From Opitutaceae bacterium (GTDB lineage: Bacteria; Verrucomicrobiota; Verrucomicrobiia; Opitutales; Opitutaceae), in contig JAEUGY010000014.1 in NCBI GenBank assembly GCA_016794625.1, positions 1 through 34,060 of the forward strand: DNA of 34,060 nt. Reading direction: 5' to 3'. The translations under genes were made by a program, and so were the position numbers. The notes under the pieces are model-generated. The model was not told the origin of the DNA, ran no database searches, and saw only the letters and a program-made list of their open reading frames with translations. This document shows, one piece after another, positions 8,692 through 16,508 of the stretch (positions within the stretch are counted from its first letter, which is position 1; each line of letters opens with the position of its first letter).

Positions 8692-9639
8692 TCAACCCAT
8701 CCGGGCGAGCTGTTCCCGCGCGACGCGCACTGCGGCGAGGCGGTTTTCCACCCCAAGCTTCTCCAGCACCCGCTGGGCGTGCTTGCGCGCGGTGTTGTGG
8801 GAGACCCCGATGATCATCGCGATTTCCGGCGCGCCCTTGCCTTCGGCGAACCAGAAAAGCACCTCCGCCTCGCGGGGCGTCAGGCCCAGGGCAATGAGCC
8901 GGTCGACCTTGGGCTGCCAGGCCAGATCCTCGAGCAGCAGCACGAAGCTGCGGTTCAATCCGGGTTCGGAAAAGAGCTGGATCCGCACCTGTGGCCGGAG
9001 CTCCTCGGGCCGGGGCTCCGGGCGGCGGACCCAGTCGAGCACGGCGGCAGGCAGACGGTCGGTGGGTGCCTCGGGGAACAGCCGCGTCAGCAGTTGAGTC
9101 GCCTGCAGGGTGGTGAACACCACCTGTCCCTCGGCCGTCGCCACCACGAGGGCCCGATCGAGCGATTGGTGCAGCTGGCGTTCGGCCTCGAGCCGGAGCG
9201 AAACTTCCTCGGAGAGCTCCGCGTTCTTGCGCTCCAGTTCGCGGCGCAGGAAGGCGAGCTGCAAGTGGGCGGTGACCCGGGCGAGCACCTCCTGGGGGTG
9301 AAAGGGCTTGGTCAGGTAGTCGACCCCGCCCGCTTCGAAACCGCGCACCTTCTCCGCGACGTCGCTCAGTGCCGTGACAAACAGCACCGGTACTTCGTGC
9401 CAGCGGGCGTCGGCCTTGATCAGCCGGCAGGTCTCGAAGCCGTTCAAACCCGGGAGCATCACGTCCAGCAGAATGAGATCGGGATTGATGTTCGGCAGCT
9501 GTTTGAGGGCGCGCTCGCCGCTCTCGGCCACCCGGATCTCGATGCCGGCGTCACGCAGAGTGTCGATGAGCAGGCTGAGGTTTTCAGGCACATCGTCCAC
9601 CAGCAGGACGGTGGCGGTGCGGACGTCGGGCGAGGTCAT
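8692..9639 (-). CDS. response regulator, receiver plus LuxR-type HTH
   Basis: A 315-aa response regulator. The N-terminal receiver has all key residues: acidic pair D15/D16, phosphoacceptor D59 (DLILLDVMLPG), T89 and K111 (DYLTKPF). A coiled-coil linker (about 130-165) and a PAS-like stretch (about 168-240) follow. The C-terminal LuxR/GerE helix-turn-helix is at about 248-312 (GLTPREAEVLFWFAEGKGAP onward). The start ATG overlaps the kinase stop codon as ATGA (9636-9639), so the two are translationally coupled and this is almost certainly the kinase's cognate regulator. The first methionine of a longer upstream frame lies inside the kinase gene and was rejected. The target genes are not known. 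The neighbouring secretion cluster is one candidate. Confidence 0.93.
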   Translation of the reverse strand: MTSPDVRTATVLLVDDVPENLSLLIDTLRDAGIEIRVAESGERALKQLPNINPDLILLDVMLPGLNGFETCRLIKADARWHEVPVLFVTALSDVAEKVRGFEAGGVDYLTKPFHPQEVLARVTAHLQLAFLRRELERKNAELSEEVSLRLEAERQLHQSLDRALVVATAEGQVVFTTLQATQLLTRLFPEAPTDRLPAAVLDWVRRPEPRPEELRPQVRIQLFSEPGLNRSFVLLLEDLAWQPKVDRLIALGLTPREAEVLFWFAEGKGAPEIAMIIGVSHNTARKHAQRVLEKLGVENRLAAVRVAREQLARMG

Positions 9640-12600
9640 GCGAGGCGGCGCAGGGTTTGTTCGAGGGCCCGGCTGAGGGCCTCCATCTGATAGCTGACGG
9701 CGAGTTTCTGCCAGGGGGCGACGGCGGCGGCCCATTGCGCCCCTTGCCGTGCCAAGGCGGCGAGTTCTTCGCCGAGCCGGAGGGCGTCGCCGTGCTCGGC
9801 CAGGCTCAAGAGCCGGCGCAGCAAACCGGCCTCCCACGCCACCTCAGGGTTGGACTGGGGCGTCGGAGGCGGTTCGCCCGCGGCGCGGGGTGACTGCGTC
9901 TCGATCCACTCGATCTGCAGCAGCGAGCCCATGACCCGCAACAGTTGTTCGACCCGGAAGGGTTTGGCGAGGAAGGCGTCGCAGCCCGCCGCCATTGCAT
10001 CCGCCTGCTGTTCCGGCAACACGCTGGCCGAGAGGGCGAGGACTTTCCCTCCAAGCAGGGTGCGCCGCGCCCGCCACTCCCGCGCGAGGACAAAGCCGTC
10101 GTCGCCCGGCATGCGCAGGTCGAGCAGCACGACATCCGGAATCTGTCGTGCCATCACCGCCCGCGCCTCGCTGGCATTTGCCGCCTCCTCGATCAGGAAC
10201 CCGAGGGGCTCCAGCATCTCGATGAGAATCTCCCGGTTGGTGCGTTCGTCGTCGACCACCAGGACCCGGCGCGCACGGCCCCGGTAGCCCACAATGTAGG
10301 CCCCGATCTCGGCCGCGGCGGCGTCGGTGGCCTGCGCGGCCTCGAGTGCGGGCAGGGGGATTTCAAACCAGAAGCGGCTGCCCCGGCCCGGCTCGCTCTG
10401 GACCTGGAGCTGGCCGCCCATGAGCTGCACGAGATGCGTACTGATCGACAATCCGAGTCCGGTGCCCTGACGCGACAGGTCCGGCTCGCCCGCCGCCTGG
10501 TAGAAGGGCTGGAAAATCTTCGCCTGCTCCGCGGGTGGAATGCCAATGCCCGTATCGGTCACTTCAATGCGCACCCGGTCCTCGGTGGTGCGCGTCAGGG
10601 ACCATGCGACGCGACCTTGCGTCGTGAACTTGAAGGCGTTGCCGAGCAGATTGAGAAGGATTTGTCGGAGCCGGGGTTCGTCACCCTGCACGGTGGTGGC
10701 GACGGCGGCGAGGTCGGGGGTGACGAATTCGAGGTTCTTGTCCGCCGCCCGCTGCGCGAACGACTCCGAGACCGATTGTGCAAAACGAGCCAGATCGAAC
10801 GGCGCCGGCACCAGTTCGATGCGGCCGGACTCCACCTTGGCGAGATCGAGGACCTCGTTGATCAAGTTGAGCAGGTGGTCGCCGCTGCGTCGGATGGCGT
10901 CGAGCCGGCGTCGGGCCACGGCGCCCAGTTCGGTGGAGCGGCTGAGGATCTGCGCGTACCCCAGCACGCTGTTCAAGGGCGTGCGCAGTTCGTGGCTCAT
11001 GCTGGCGAGGAAAGCACTCTTGGCCCGGTTGGCGGCCTCGGCCGCCTCCTTGGCCTGCAGGAGGGTGCGTTCACTTTCGGCCAGCTGGGAGGTGCGCTCG
11101 GCCACCAGGTGTTGCAGTCGGAGTCGTTCGCGTTCGCTGGCGTGGACCCGCCAGCGGACGAATCCCCACAAGGTGAGAAAGGAGAGCGCACCGTATCCGG
11201 CAAAGGCCCAGCGGGTCTGCCACCAGGGGGGTGTGACCCGGAACATCAGGGCGGCCTCGCGTCCGATCCGGCCGTCGGCATCCCGTGCCCGGACGCGCAA
11301 CCGGTAATCGCCGGAAGCGAGATTGGTGAAACTGCGGCTGGAGGTGGCGGACCAGGGGAGCCAGTCGGTGTCGTAGCCGTCGAGTCGGTTTTGAAACTGG
11401 AGCAGCGGGCCGCTGCGGTAGGTGGTGGCGGTGAAGTTGAAATCGAGGTCGGCCTGGCCGTGAGGCCAGATGAAGCTCGTGCCCCCCCATTCGGGGTCGC
11501 GATTTCGCCCAATCTCGCTCAGGACCGCCGCGAAGTCGCTGCGGGTGGCGAGTTCACGAGCGAGGTCGACTCGCGCGAGACCGAAGGATCCGCCGACCCA
11601 GAGCAGGTCCTGTCCGTTCCTGGACTCGCGGAAGAGCACATAGATGTCGCCCATGGCCTGAACCAGGGGCTGGGGCAGGGACTGGTAGGCGCCCGTGTCT
11701 TCGATCCGATGGATCCGCACCGAGTGACGTTGTTCGCCGAGGCTTGACCACAGGTGGTGGGGATCGCCCCCGTAGAGGTTGGTGGGACTCCCCGGCGGCG
11801 GCGCGGGTTGAAAGGGAAAGGGCGCAAAGGCGCCGGCCGCGTCGTCCCAGCGGAAAATGCCGCCTCGCCCCGAGACATGGACCTGGTTGCGCCACAGCAC
11901 CACCCGGACCCAGCCGTGCCCCGCGGGCAGGCCCGCGGTTGCGACGAGGGCCTCCGCTTCGGCAAAGGAACCATCGGGACGCGGTCGCCAGCGGAGCACG
12001 CCGCGGGTGGGGGTCCCGCCCCACAGGGTGCCATCCCGGCCTTCCACAATCGAAGTCACCTCCGCTTCCGGGCCGGGCAGGAGATCGCCGGCGATCCACC
12101 GTCCGTCGCGGAAGTGAAGGGGGAACGCACCCCGGCCCGAAGCGATCCAGAGCGTATCGGGAGAACGAGGACTTTCCGTCAGGGCCGAGCCGCCGCGCGG
12201 AGCGAGGGTGGTGCGCTGCCGACCATCGGGCGAGATCAGCACGAGCGTATCCCGGGTCGCTGCGATCAATCCGGAGCGGTGGGCGTGAATGAACGTGAAT
12301 TCGGTCTTCTGACCGGGCAGGGGCTCGAACTGGGCGGCGATATTGCGGTGGGCCGGTATCAGGCGGAAGATGCCTTCCGCGGTGGCGACGTAGAGGGTGC
12401 CGTCCAGGCGGGTGATGGAGCGGACCGTGCTGGTGGGCAGTCCGTTAAGGGCATCGAACAGGCTGAAGCCCGCCCCGAGATCGACGTGGGCCACGCCATG
12501 GTTGAGCGCCAGCCAGAGCCCACCCTCCGCGTCGAACTGAGCATCGCGGGCGAGGGTGTTGTAGAGCCCGGATTTTCGATCGAGGACCTGGATCAGCTCT

Positions 12601-13475
12601 CCGTCCCGGGTGAAGAGTCCGATCCCCGCAAACTCGGTCATGACAGCGACCCACCCGCCCGGCAGAACCTTGAGACGGGAGACGCCCTGGGTGCGAAACC
12701 ATTCCTGCCATTCGGGGGCCCAGGGGGTGAGCTCGCCCGCGCGGGCGGTGACGATGCCTGCAAGGCTCCAGGCGAGCAGGAGCTCGTCCGTTCCGAGCCG
12801 TTCCACCGCGACGAGCCGGTGCGCGCGGAGGGAGGGATGGTCCAGGACGGGAACCACGGCGTCCCCGTCGAGGGCGAGCAGGGCCTCTCCGTGACGGTGC
12901 AGGTGCACGCGTTGATCGACCAGGAACGTGTACGTGTTCGCCTCGCCGGCGTGGTTCCAGACTTTGAAGGCACCATCCCGCCAGCGGAACGTGTGTTTCG
13001 CGGCCGAGAAGTACACGCCGTCCGGCAGGACGTAGAGTTGCCGGATGTCACCCATGGTGCGGGACTCGGGTGGCAGGTGCGGGAGGAGAGAGACATAGGG
13101 ACCCCACTCGCCCAGGCGGTTGCGCTCGAAGTAGCCGAGCTCGTCAATGCCCGCGGCGTAGAGCCGGCCCGTGGGATCGAAGCCGATCGCGCGGATGAAG
13201 ATGCCCGGCATGGGCAGGAGTTTCCAGGCCTTGCCATCGTAGGTGAGCACGCCGTCCCGGTTGCCGAAATAGAGGCGTCCCTCCGCATCCGTGCGCACCG
13301 CCCAGTTCTGGGAGAACGCGGCGTAGTCGCGCATCGTCCACGTGCGGGTCGGCGGGCGGCCCTGCTCGGGATCCGTGCGGAGCGGGGCCGTCTGGGCCTG
13401 AAGGAGCGGGATCCACCCCAAACCCAGCAGCAGCCCGAGGAGGCGGGCAAACTGGGGCAGGAGGGCGGTCGACAT
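9636..13475 (-). CDS. hybrid sensor histidine kinase with periplasmic two-component propeller
   Basis: A 1279-aa membrane kinase. Order of parts: signal peptide (1-28); a large periplasmic beta-propeller of two-component-regulator repeats (about 40-690) with motifs like GLYNTLARDAQFDAEGGLWL; a Y_Y_Y domain (about 690-750, ending SGDYRLRVRARDADG); a transmembrane helix (756-775); a coiled coil; HisKA with His828 in SMSHELRTPLNS; HATPase_c (N, G1 and G2 boxes, including DTGIGIP and GTGLGLS); and a receiver with Asp1119 (DVVLLDLRMPGDDG). A helical tail of about 90 residues follows. It shows no Hpt-type histidine motif. Relatives in Bacteroidetes and Verrucomicrobia often sense carbohydrate, but the ligand here is unknown. 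Start ATG 13475 has AGGA eight bases upstream (13484-13487). It is coupled to the downstream regulator and diverges from the degenerate-receiver regulator. Confidence 0.93.
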   Translation of the reverse strand: MSTALLPQFARLLGLLLGLGWIPLLQAQTAPLRTDPEQGRPPTRTWTMRDYAAFSQNWAVRTDAEGRLYFGNRDGVLTYDGKAWKLLPMPGIFIRAIGFDPTGRLYAAGIDELGYFERNRLGEWGPYVSLLPHLPPESRTMGDIRQLYVLPDGVYFSAAKHTFRWRDGAFKVWNHAGEANTYTFLVDQRVHLHRHGEALLALDGDAVVPVLDHPSLRAHRLVAVERLGTDELLLAWSLAGIVTARAGELTPWAPEWQEWFRTQGVSRLKVLPGGWVAVMTEFAGIGLFTRDGELIQVLDRKSGLYNTLARDAQFDAEGGLWLALNHGVAHVDLGAGFSLFDALNGLPTSTVRSITRLDGTLYVATAEGIFRLIPAHRNIAAQFEPLPGQKTEFTFIHAHRSGLIAATRDTLVLISPDGRQRTTLAPRGGSALTESPRSPDTLWIASGRGAFPLHFRDGRWIAGDLLPGPEAEVTSIVEGRDGTLWGGTPTRGVLRWRPRPDGSFAEAEALVATAGLPAGHGWVRVVLWRNQVHVSGRGGIFRWDDAAGAFAPFPFQPAPPPGSPTNLYGGDPHHLWSSLGEQRHSVRIHRIEDTGAYQSLPQPLVQAMGDIYVLFRESRNGQDLLWVGGSFGLARVDLARELATRSDFAAVLSEIGRNRDPEWGGTSFIWPHGQADLDFNFTATTYRSGPLLQFQNRLDGYDTDWLPWSATSSRSFTNLASGDYRLRVRARDADGRIGREAALMFRVTPPWWQTRWAFAGYGALSFLTLWGFVRWRVHASERERLRLQHLVAERTSQLAESERTLLQAKEAAEAANRAKSAFLASMSHELRTPLNSVLGYAQILSRSTELGAVARRRLDAIRRSGDHLLNLINEVLDLAKVESGRIELVPAPFDLARFAQSVSESFAQRAADKNLEFVTPDLAAVATTVQGDEPRLRQILLNLLGNAFKFTTQGRVAWSLTRTTEDRVRIEVTDTGIGIPPAEQAKIFQPFYQAAGEPDLSRQGTGLGLSISTHLVQLMGGQLQVQSEPGRGSRFWFEIPLPALEAAQATDAAAAEIGAYIVGYRGRARRVLVVDDERTNREILIEMLEPLGFLIEEAANASEARAVMARQIPDVVLLDLRMPGDDGFVLAREWRARRTLLGGKVLALSASVLPEQQADAMAAGCDAFLAKPFRVEQLLRVMGSLLQIEWIETQSPRAAGEPPPTPQSNPEVAWEAGLLRRLLSLAEHGDALRLGEELAALARQGAQWAAAVAPWQKLAVSYQMEALSRALEQTLRRLA

Positions 13476-13547
13476 AGGGAAGATCCTAGGGGCGGAGGAG
13501 GCCCAGCGGCAACCTTCCAGCGTACGATCTACCGCAGTTGCATCATA

Positions 13548-13568
13548 CCCGAATTCACCCGTTTCGGG
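13548..13568. promoter_or_regulatory. inverted repeat between divergent kinase and LuxR-type regulator
   Basis: CCCGAA and TTCGGG form a perfect 6-bp inverted repeat with a 9-base spacer, in the 145-bp gap between the kinase start (13475) and the regulator start (13621). The placement suits an operator shared by both genes. It is short and could be coincidence, and no clear promoter hexamers were identified around it. Confidence 0.2.
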
Positions 13569-13620
13569 CAGACTGGGCGGGTCCCGCGATTCCAAAGCCT
13601 TCCGCCGAACCCTGCCTACC

Positions 13621-14313
13621 GTGACGAACTCCACCCGCCTTCCCCTCATCACCGTCAGTGTTGTCGACAGCAATCCCGCCTTCCGTGCCGCCCTGGGCCA
13701 GGGTCTGGCCCGTTTTCCCGGAGTGGTGGTGTTTGACAAATGTGGCGACGCCCGTTCCGCCGCCGAGGCCCTCGCCCAGCGTCCGCCGCGGGTCCTGCTG
13801 GTCGGAAACAACCTGCCGGACTCACCGGAGTGGCAGTTCGTGGAGTCCCTGCGGGGACGCCGGATGTCCACCCTGATCATCGCCCTGTCCGACAGCGAGG
13901 CGGTTGCGGACGTGCAGGCCGCCTTTCGGGCGGGCGCCCTTGGCTATCTGCTGCGCAACTCAAGCCTGACCCAGATGCAACAGGCCCTGCACGACGTCAT
14001 CAGCGGCGGGGCTCCCTTGACTCCGAGTGTGGCGCGCGCCCTGGTCTCCTCCTTTTCCGCCCCGCGCAGCGATTCCGGGTTGCTCGGGGGACTGACCGAC
14101 CGCGAGAGCGAGGTCCTCGACCTGCTCAGCCGCGGATTGCGGTACCGGCAGATTGCCAGCTCCATGCGACTGAGCCCGGACACTGTGCACACGCATGCCA
14201 AGAATGTGTACCGCAAACTTGGCGTCAGCTCCAAGACGGAGGCGGCCATGATCTGGATGCGGAATCTCGGCGAGGTCGGCGGCCCGCCGAAGCTGCTGTC
14301 GGTCGCCGTGTGA
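13621..14313 (+). CDS. LuxR/NarL-type regulator with degenerate receiver domain
   Basis: A 230-aa protein with response-regulator layout: an N-terminal receiver-like domain (about 8-128) and a C-terminal LuxR/GerE HTH (about 155-215, GLTDRESEVLDLLSRGL onward). The receiver is missing key residues. Aligning VLLVGNNLPDS with the usual LLDLxMPG places Gly62 where the phosphoacceptor Asp should be. The second acidic residue is Ser17 (VVDSN) and the conserved Lys is Arg112 (GYLLRN). It therefore probably works without phosphorylation. It starts at GTG 13621 with a C-rich leader and no Shine-Dalgarno sequence. It lies immediately before the type III secretion genes on the same strand and diverges from the kinase, so it is the best local candidate for a secretion-cluster regulator. 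That role is inference. Confidence 0.88.
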   Translation: MTNSTRLPLITVSVVDSNPAFRAALGQGLARFPGVVVFDKCGDARSAAEALAQRPPRVLLVGNNLPDSPEWQFVESLRGRRMSTLIIALSDSEAVADVQAAFRAGALGYLLRNSSLTQMQQALHDVISGGAPLTPSVARALVSSFSAPRSDSGLLGGLTDRESEVLDLLSRGLRYRQIASSMRLSPDTVHTHAKNVYRKLGVSSKTEAAMIWMRNLGEVGGPPKLLSVAV

Positions 14314-14335
14314 ACGGACCGTCTTCGTGGTCCGT
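14314..14335 (+). terminator. terminator-like hairpin after the LuxR-type regulator
   Basis: ACGGACC and GGTCCGT form a perfect 7-bp stem around an 8-base loop containing TTCG, starting on the base after the regulator's stop codon. There is no T-run after it, so intrinsic termination is not assured. It could separate the regulator transcript from the secretion operon. Confidence 0.45.
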
Positions 14336-14368
14336 CTGCCTGGAACGAGTATCCGACGGTTGAACACT

Positions 14369-14389
14369 GCCGGTCGCGCGCGGACCGGC
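14369..14389. promoter_or_regulatory. inverted repeat upstream of the type III secretion operon
   Basis: GCCGGTC and GACCGGC are perfect 7-bp inverted arms around a GCGCGCG spacer, about 180 bases before the sctW start. A smaller CTCCG/CGGAG repeat follows at 14400-14412. The stretch 14336-14566 has no open gene and should contain the operon promoter, but I found no convincing -35/-10 pair. The repeats could be an operator or part of a leader hairpin. Confidence 0.3.
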
Positions 14390-14566
14390 GAGGACGGAGC
14401 TCCGCGCCGGAGCCCTCCCGGCGGCCGCGGCGTCCGGAAAGGCGTGCCTGGGTCTCTTCGCCACCTTCGCCCGCGCCGCGGATTGCGCGCCTCCCCCGAA
14501 CAGGTGACCCCCGGGTGAAAGCCGTTGTCGGTCGATCTCACGCCCACCACACCACTGCCACGCAAC

Positions 14567-15439
14567 ATGCCCTTTGACGCCACCATTCGCGCCGAGGTCC
14601 AGGCCTTCTCCACCAAGCAGGGGGTGGAGGCGTCGTTGGTGGATGCGAAGCGTCAGGAAGGCGTCTTTGATGGTCAACGGGTCAAGGTTGCCGACCAGGG
14701 ATCGGCGGTGGCCAATGCCGCCGAGGAGATGAGTTTCGCGGCGAGCGAAAAGGTGGAGAAAAAGCTCTCGGAGCGAAAGTCCGGCTCGAAGGAGGCGCTG
14801 AAGTCGAGCGCCACGGAACTGGCGGAAAAGTACGTGAACATGATGGGGGAGTCGCAGGGTGGAAAACGCCTGCATGAGTTTCTCGATGCGCTGAAGAACA
14901 AGAGCGGTGGCATGTCCGAGGCCGAATTGCGGCAGTTTGTCGGGGAGAAATTCGGGGATGAGTCGGATCAGTTCGCCGCCTTGTCCTTCGCCGAGGAGGC
15001 GCTGGCCAAGGAAGGGGGCCACGAGGAACTCCGCACCAAGATCGCCAACGTCAAGGCCCAGCTCCTGGCCGACGCCGGGCCGGCCATCCGGGCGGGGCTG
15101 AACATCGCGGCCGACATCGTGGCCTTCGCCCGGGAAGGGCTCGAAGGCGCGCAGGGGCTGCGCGATCTCTACCGGTTCAGCATCCTCGGCGGGCAGTCCA
15201 TCACCTCGATCTACAACGGAATCATGGAGCGTTATGGTCCGGCCCAGTTCACCCAGTCGCTCGAATTCCTGCTGCGGGCGTCCGGCAGCGATCTGGAGGG
15301 CAAGGCGCTCGGTTCCTCGCTGGAGCCGGCGCAGCTGAAGTCGGCCATCGACGACATCTACCACGTCCAGGCGCTCGGCAATACGTTCAAGTCGCTCGGC
15401 GAGGTGCTGACCAAAACCCGGACGCTCTTCGCTTTGTGA
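14567..15439 (+). CDS. sctW: SctW: type III secretion gatekeeper (YopN/HrpJ family)
   Basis: A 290-aa hydrophilic, mostly helical protein. Residues about 60-285 fit the HrpJ/YopN/InvE/CopN gatekeeper domain, for example LAEKYVNMMGESQGGKRLHE and the later RFSILGGQSITSIYNGIMER. The gatekeeper plugs the export gate and sets the switch from translocator to effector secretion. In Ysc systems it works with TyeA and the SycN/YscB chaperone pair, and homologues of all of these are encoded here. The start is uncertain: ATG 14567 has the C-rich leader seen at many starts in this cluster, while an in-frame TTG at 14525 would add 14 residues. It is the first gene of the secretion run and ends 3 bases before tyeA. 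Confidence 0.85.
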   Translation: MPFDATIRAEVQAFSTKQGVEASLVDAKRQEGVFDGQRVKVADQGSAVANAAEEMSFAASEKVEKKLSERKSGSKEALKSSATELAEKYVNMMGESQGGKRLHEFLDALKNKSGGMSEAELRQFVGEKFGDESDQFAALSFAEEALAKEGGHEELRTKIANVKAQLLADAGPAIRAGLNIAADIVAFAREGLEGAQGLRDLYRFSILGGQSITSIYNGIMERYGPAQFTQSLEFLLRASGSDLEGKALGSSLEPAQLKSAIDDIYHVQALGNTFKSLGEVLTKTRTLFAL

Positions 15440-15442
15440 TCC

Positions 15443-15736
15443 GTGAGCAACCCCCGACCCGCCTCCCCGCCGCCGGCCTTCACGACCCATGATCTCATGC
15501 GCGAGATTCTGCACATGACCACGCAGCGCTGGACCGATCCGGAGGCCTTTGCGCGCCTGTCCACCGCGGCCGGCATCCACCCGGTGCCGGCGCGAATCTA
15601 CTTTTTGACGCAGTTGCGCGAGCGCGTCCGGCTGCTGCCGCTCAAGCTGTTTGTCGGGCCCGAGGCCCGCGAGAAAATGCTGGAGTCGCTGCAGACCGCG
15701 CTCGATCGGGAAATCGCCCGGGAGGATGTCGCATGA
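15443..15736 (+). CDS. tyeA: TyeA-like gatekeeper partner
   Basis: A 97-aa helical protein close to Yersinia TyeA in length (about 92 aa). It shares the early RW motif (HMTTQRWTDPEAFARL), then VRLLPLKLFVGPEAREKM, and an acidic end (QTALDREIAREDVA); TyeA has FRLFPLGVF at the equivalent point. TyeA binds the C-terminus of YopN (SctW) and controls release of effectors. In many other systems (MxiC, InvE, CopN) this part is fused to the gatekeeper. Here it is separate, as in Yersinia. It starts with GTG 3 bases after sctW, and its stop overlaps the next start as ATGA. The comparison is from memory of the family, not from an alignment search. Confidence 0.82.
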   Translation: MSNPRPASPPPAFTTHDLMREILHMTTQRWTDPEAFARLSTAAGIHPVPARIYFLTQLRERVRLLPLKLFVGPEAREKMLESLQTALDREIAREDVA

Positions 15737-16113
15737 GCCTCGCCGCCCAGACCGTCGCGGAATTCGGCCAGTCCCTGGGGCTGGACGCCCTCGAGCTGAC
15801 GGCCCGGCAGGGCGTGGTCCTGTCGATCGAATCCATCGGCACGCTGTCCTTCGACCTGGCCGGAGCCAGCGAGGACGCGGTGCTGGTCAGCCTGGCCCGC
15901 CCTCTGCACCGGCCGTCCGAGGTCGACTGGGCGCGCCTGCTCGCCCGCACCCATTTTCGCGCGCGGCATGCGCTGCCGGTCCGGGCGGGGGTCTGGCGCG
16001 ATGACCTGGTGCTGGCGGTGCTGTTGCCGGTGGAGGAGTTCACGCTTCCACGTATCCACGAAGCCATCCGGACGCTCGATCAATGCCACCGCGCGGTCGG
16101 CGACCAGCCATGA
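15733..16113 (+). CDS. sycN: SycN-like class I chaperone for the gatekeeper
   Basis: A 126-aa CesT/SycE-fold chaperone. The C-terminal half, LPVRAGVWRDDLVLAVLLP followed by EEFTLPRIHEAIRTL, resembles the end of Yersinia SycN (LPLRAGWLGESQLVLFVSL, then LTLPLLHQAF). SycN pairs with YscB to bind and deliver YopN. The gene lies between tyeA and the yscX homologue, the same place as in Yersinia. It overlaps both neighbours by 4 bases (ATGA at each end), which points to coupled translation. Small chaperones diverge quickly, so the position supports the call as much as the sequence does. Confidence 0.78.
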   Translation: MSLAAQTVAEFGQSLGLDALELTARQGVVLSIESIGTLSFDLAGASEDAVLVSLARPLHRPSEVDWARLLARTHFRARHALPVRAGVWRDDLVLAVLLPVEEFTLPRIHEAIRTLDQCHRAVGDQP

Positions 16114-16508
16114 GCACCCGTCTGCCCGAGGCTTTCCAGCCCTCCGTGGGGCTCAGCAGCGTGTTCTCCGGGGACGAGACCGACGGGGCCCGTCTGCCGG
16201 AGGACTCGCGCCTCCAGCCAATCGATGCCGCGGTGGAAGCCCAGCTGCGGGCGATGCTGCGGGCCGAGACCTTTGACTCCGTCATCCTCGACGCCGTGCG
16301 GCCGAAGGTGTTCGACCGCGCGGTGCTCGCCCCGGCACGTTTTCACCTGCTGCGCGAAGCGGTCACCGCACGTCTCACCGCGCTGCAGCGGCAGACGGGT
16401 GTTCCGGAGGACGCCCTTGAGCTGCAGGCGGCGGCCGATCTGCTGCGCGCCCGCAGCCGGGAGCACGAACTGGGGGAGTCCCTGCGCTACGCCCTGCTCA
16501 AAGGATGA
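16110..16508 (+). CDS. yscX: YscX-like early type III substrate
   Basis: A 132-aa protein. Its last 30 residues, starting LELQAAADLLRARSREHEL and ending in LLKG, match the pattern of the YscX C-terminus (ELQAAAALLK, ending LLHKV). YscX is secreted early and with YscY binds the export gate SctV. It is needed for needle and rod secretion and is described only in Ysc-family injectisomes. Start ATG 16110 overlaps the sycN-like stop as ATGA; an in-frame upstream methionine inside sycN was rejected. The stop overlaps yscY as ATGA. The gene order sycN-yscX-yscY-sctV is exactly that of Yersinia, which raises confidence in an otherwise short, divergent protein. Confidence 0.82.
   Translation: MSTRLPEAFQPSVGLSSVFSGDETDGARLPEDSRLQPIDAAVEAQLRAMLRAETFDSVILDAVRPKVFDRAVLAPARFHLLREAVTARLTALQRQTGVPEDALELQAAADLLRARSREHELGESLRYALLKG

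Noticed and set aside
9636-9930. Hpt phosphotransfer domain at the C-terminus of the hybrid kinase
   Set aside because: The tail is helical but shows no HxLKG-type histidine motif, so a phosphotransfer role cannot be supported.
9945-11747. Plus-strand open frame of about 600 codons opposite the kinase C-terminal half
   Set aside because: It is antisense to the HisKA/HATPase/receiver coding sequence, whose motifs are clear; no domain is seen in the antisense product.
11754-13736. Long plus-strand open frame of about 660 codons opposite the sensor kinase
   Set aside because: It lies wholly antisense to the kinase N-terminal region and the gap beyond it, has no recognisable domain, and is rich in Gly/Arg/Glu as expected of a high-G+C shadow frame.
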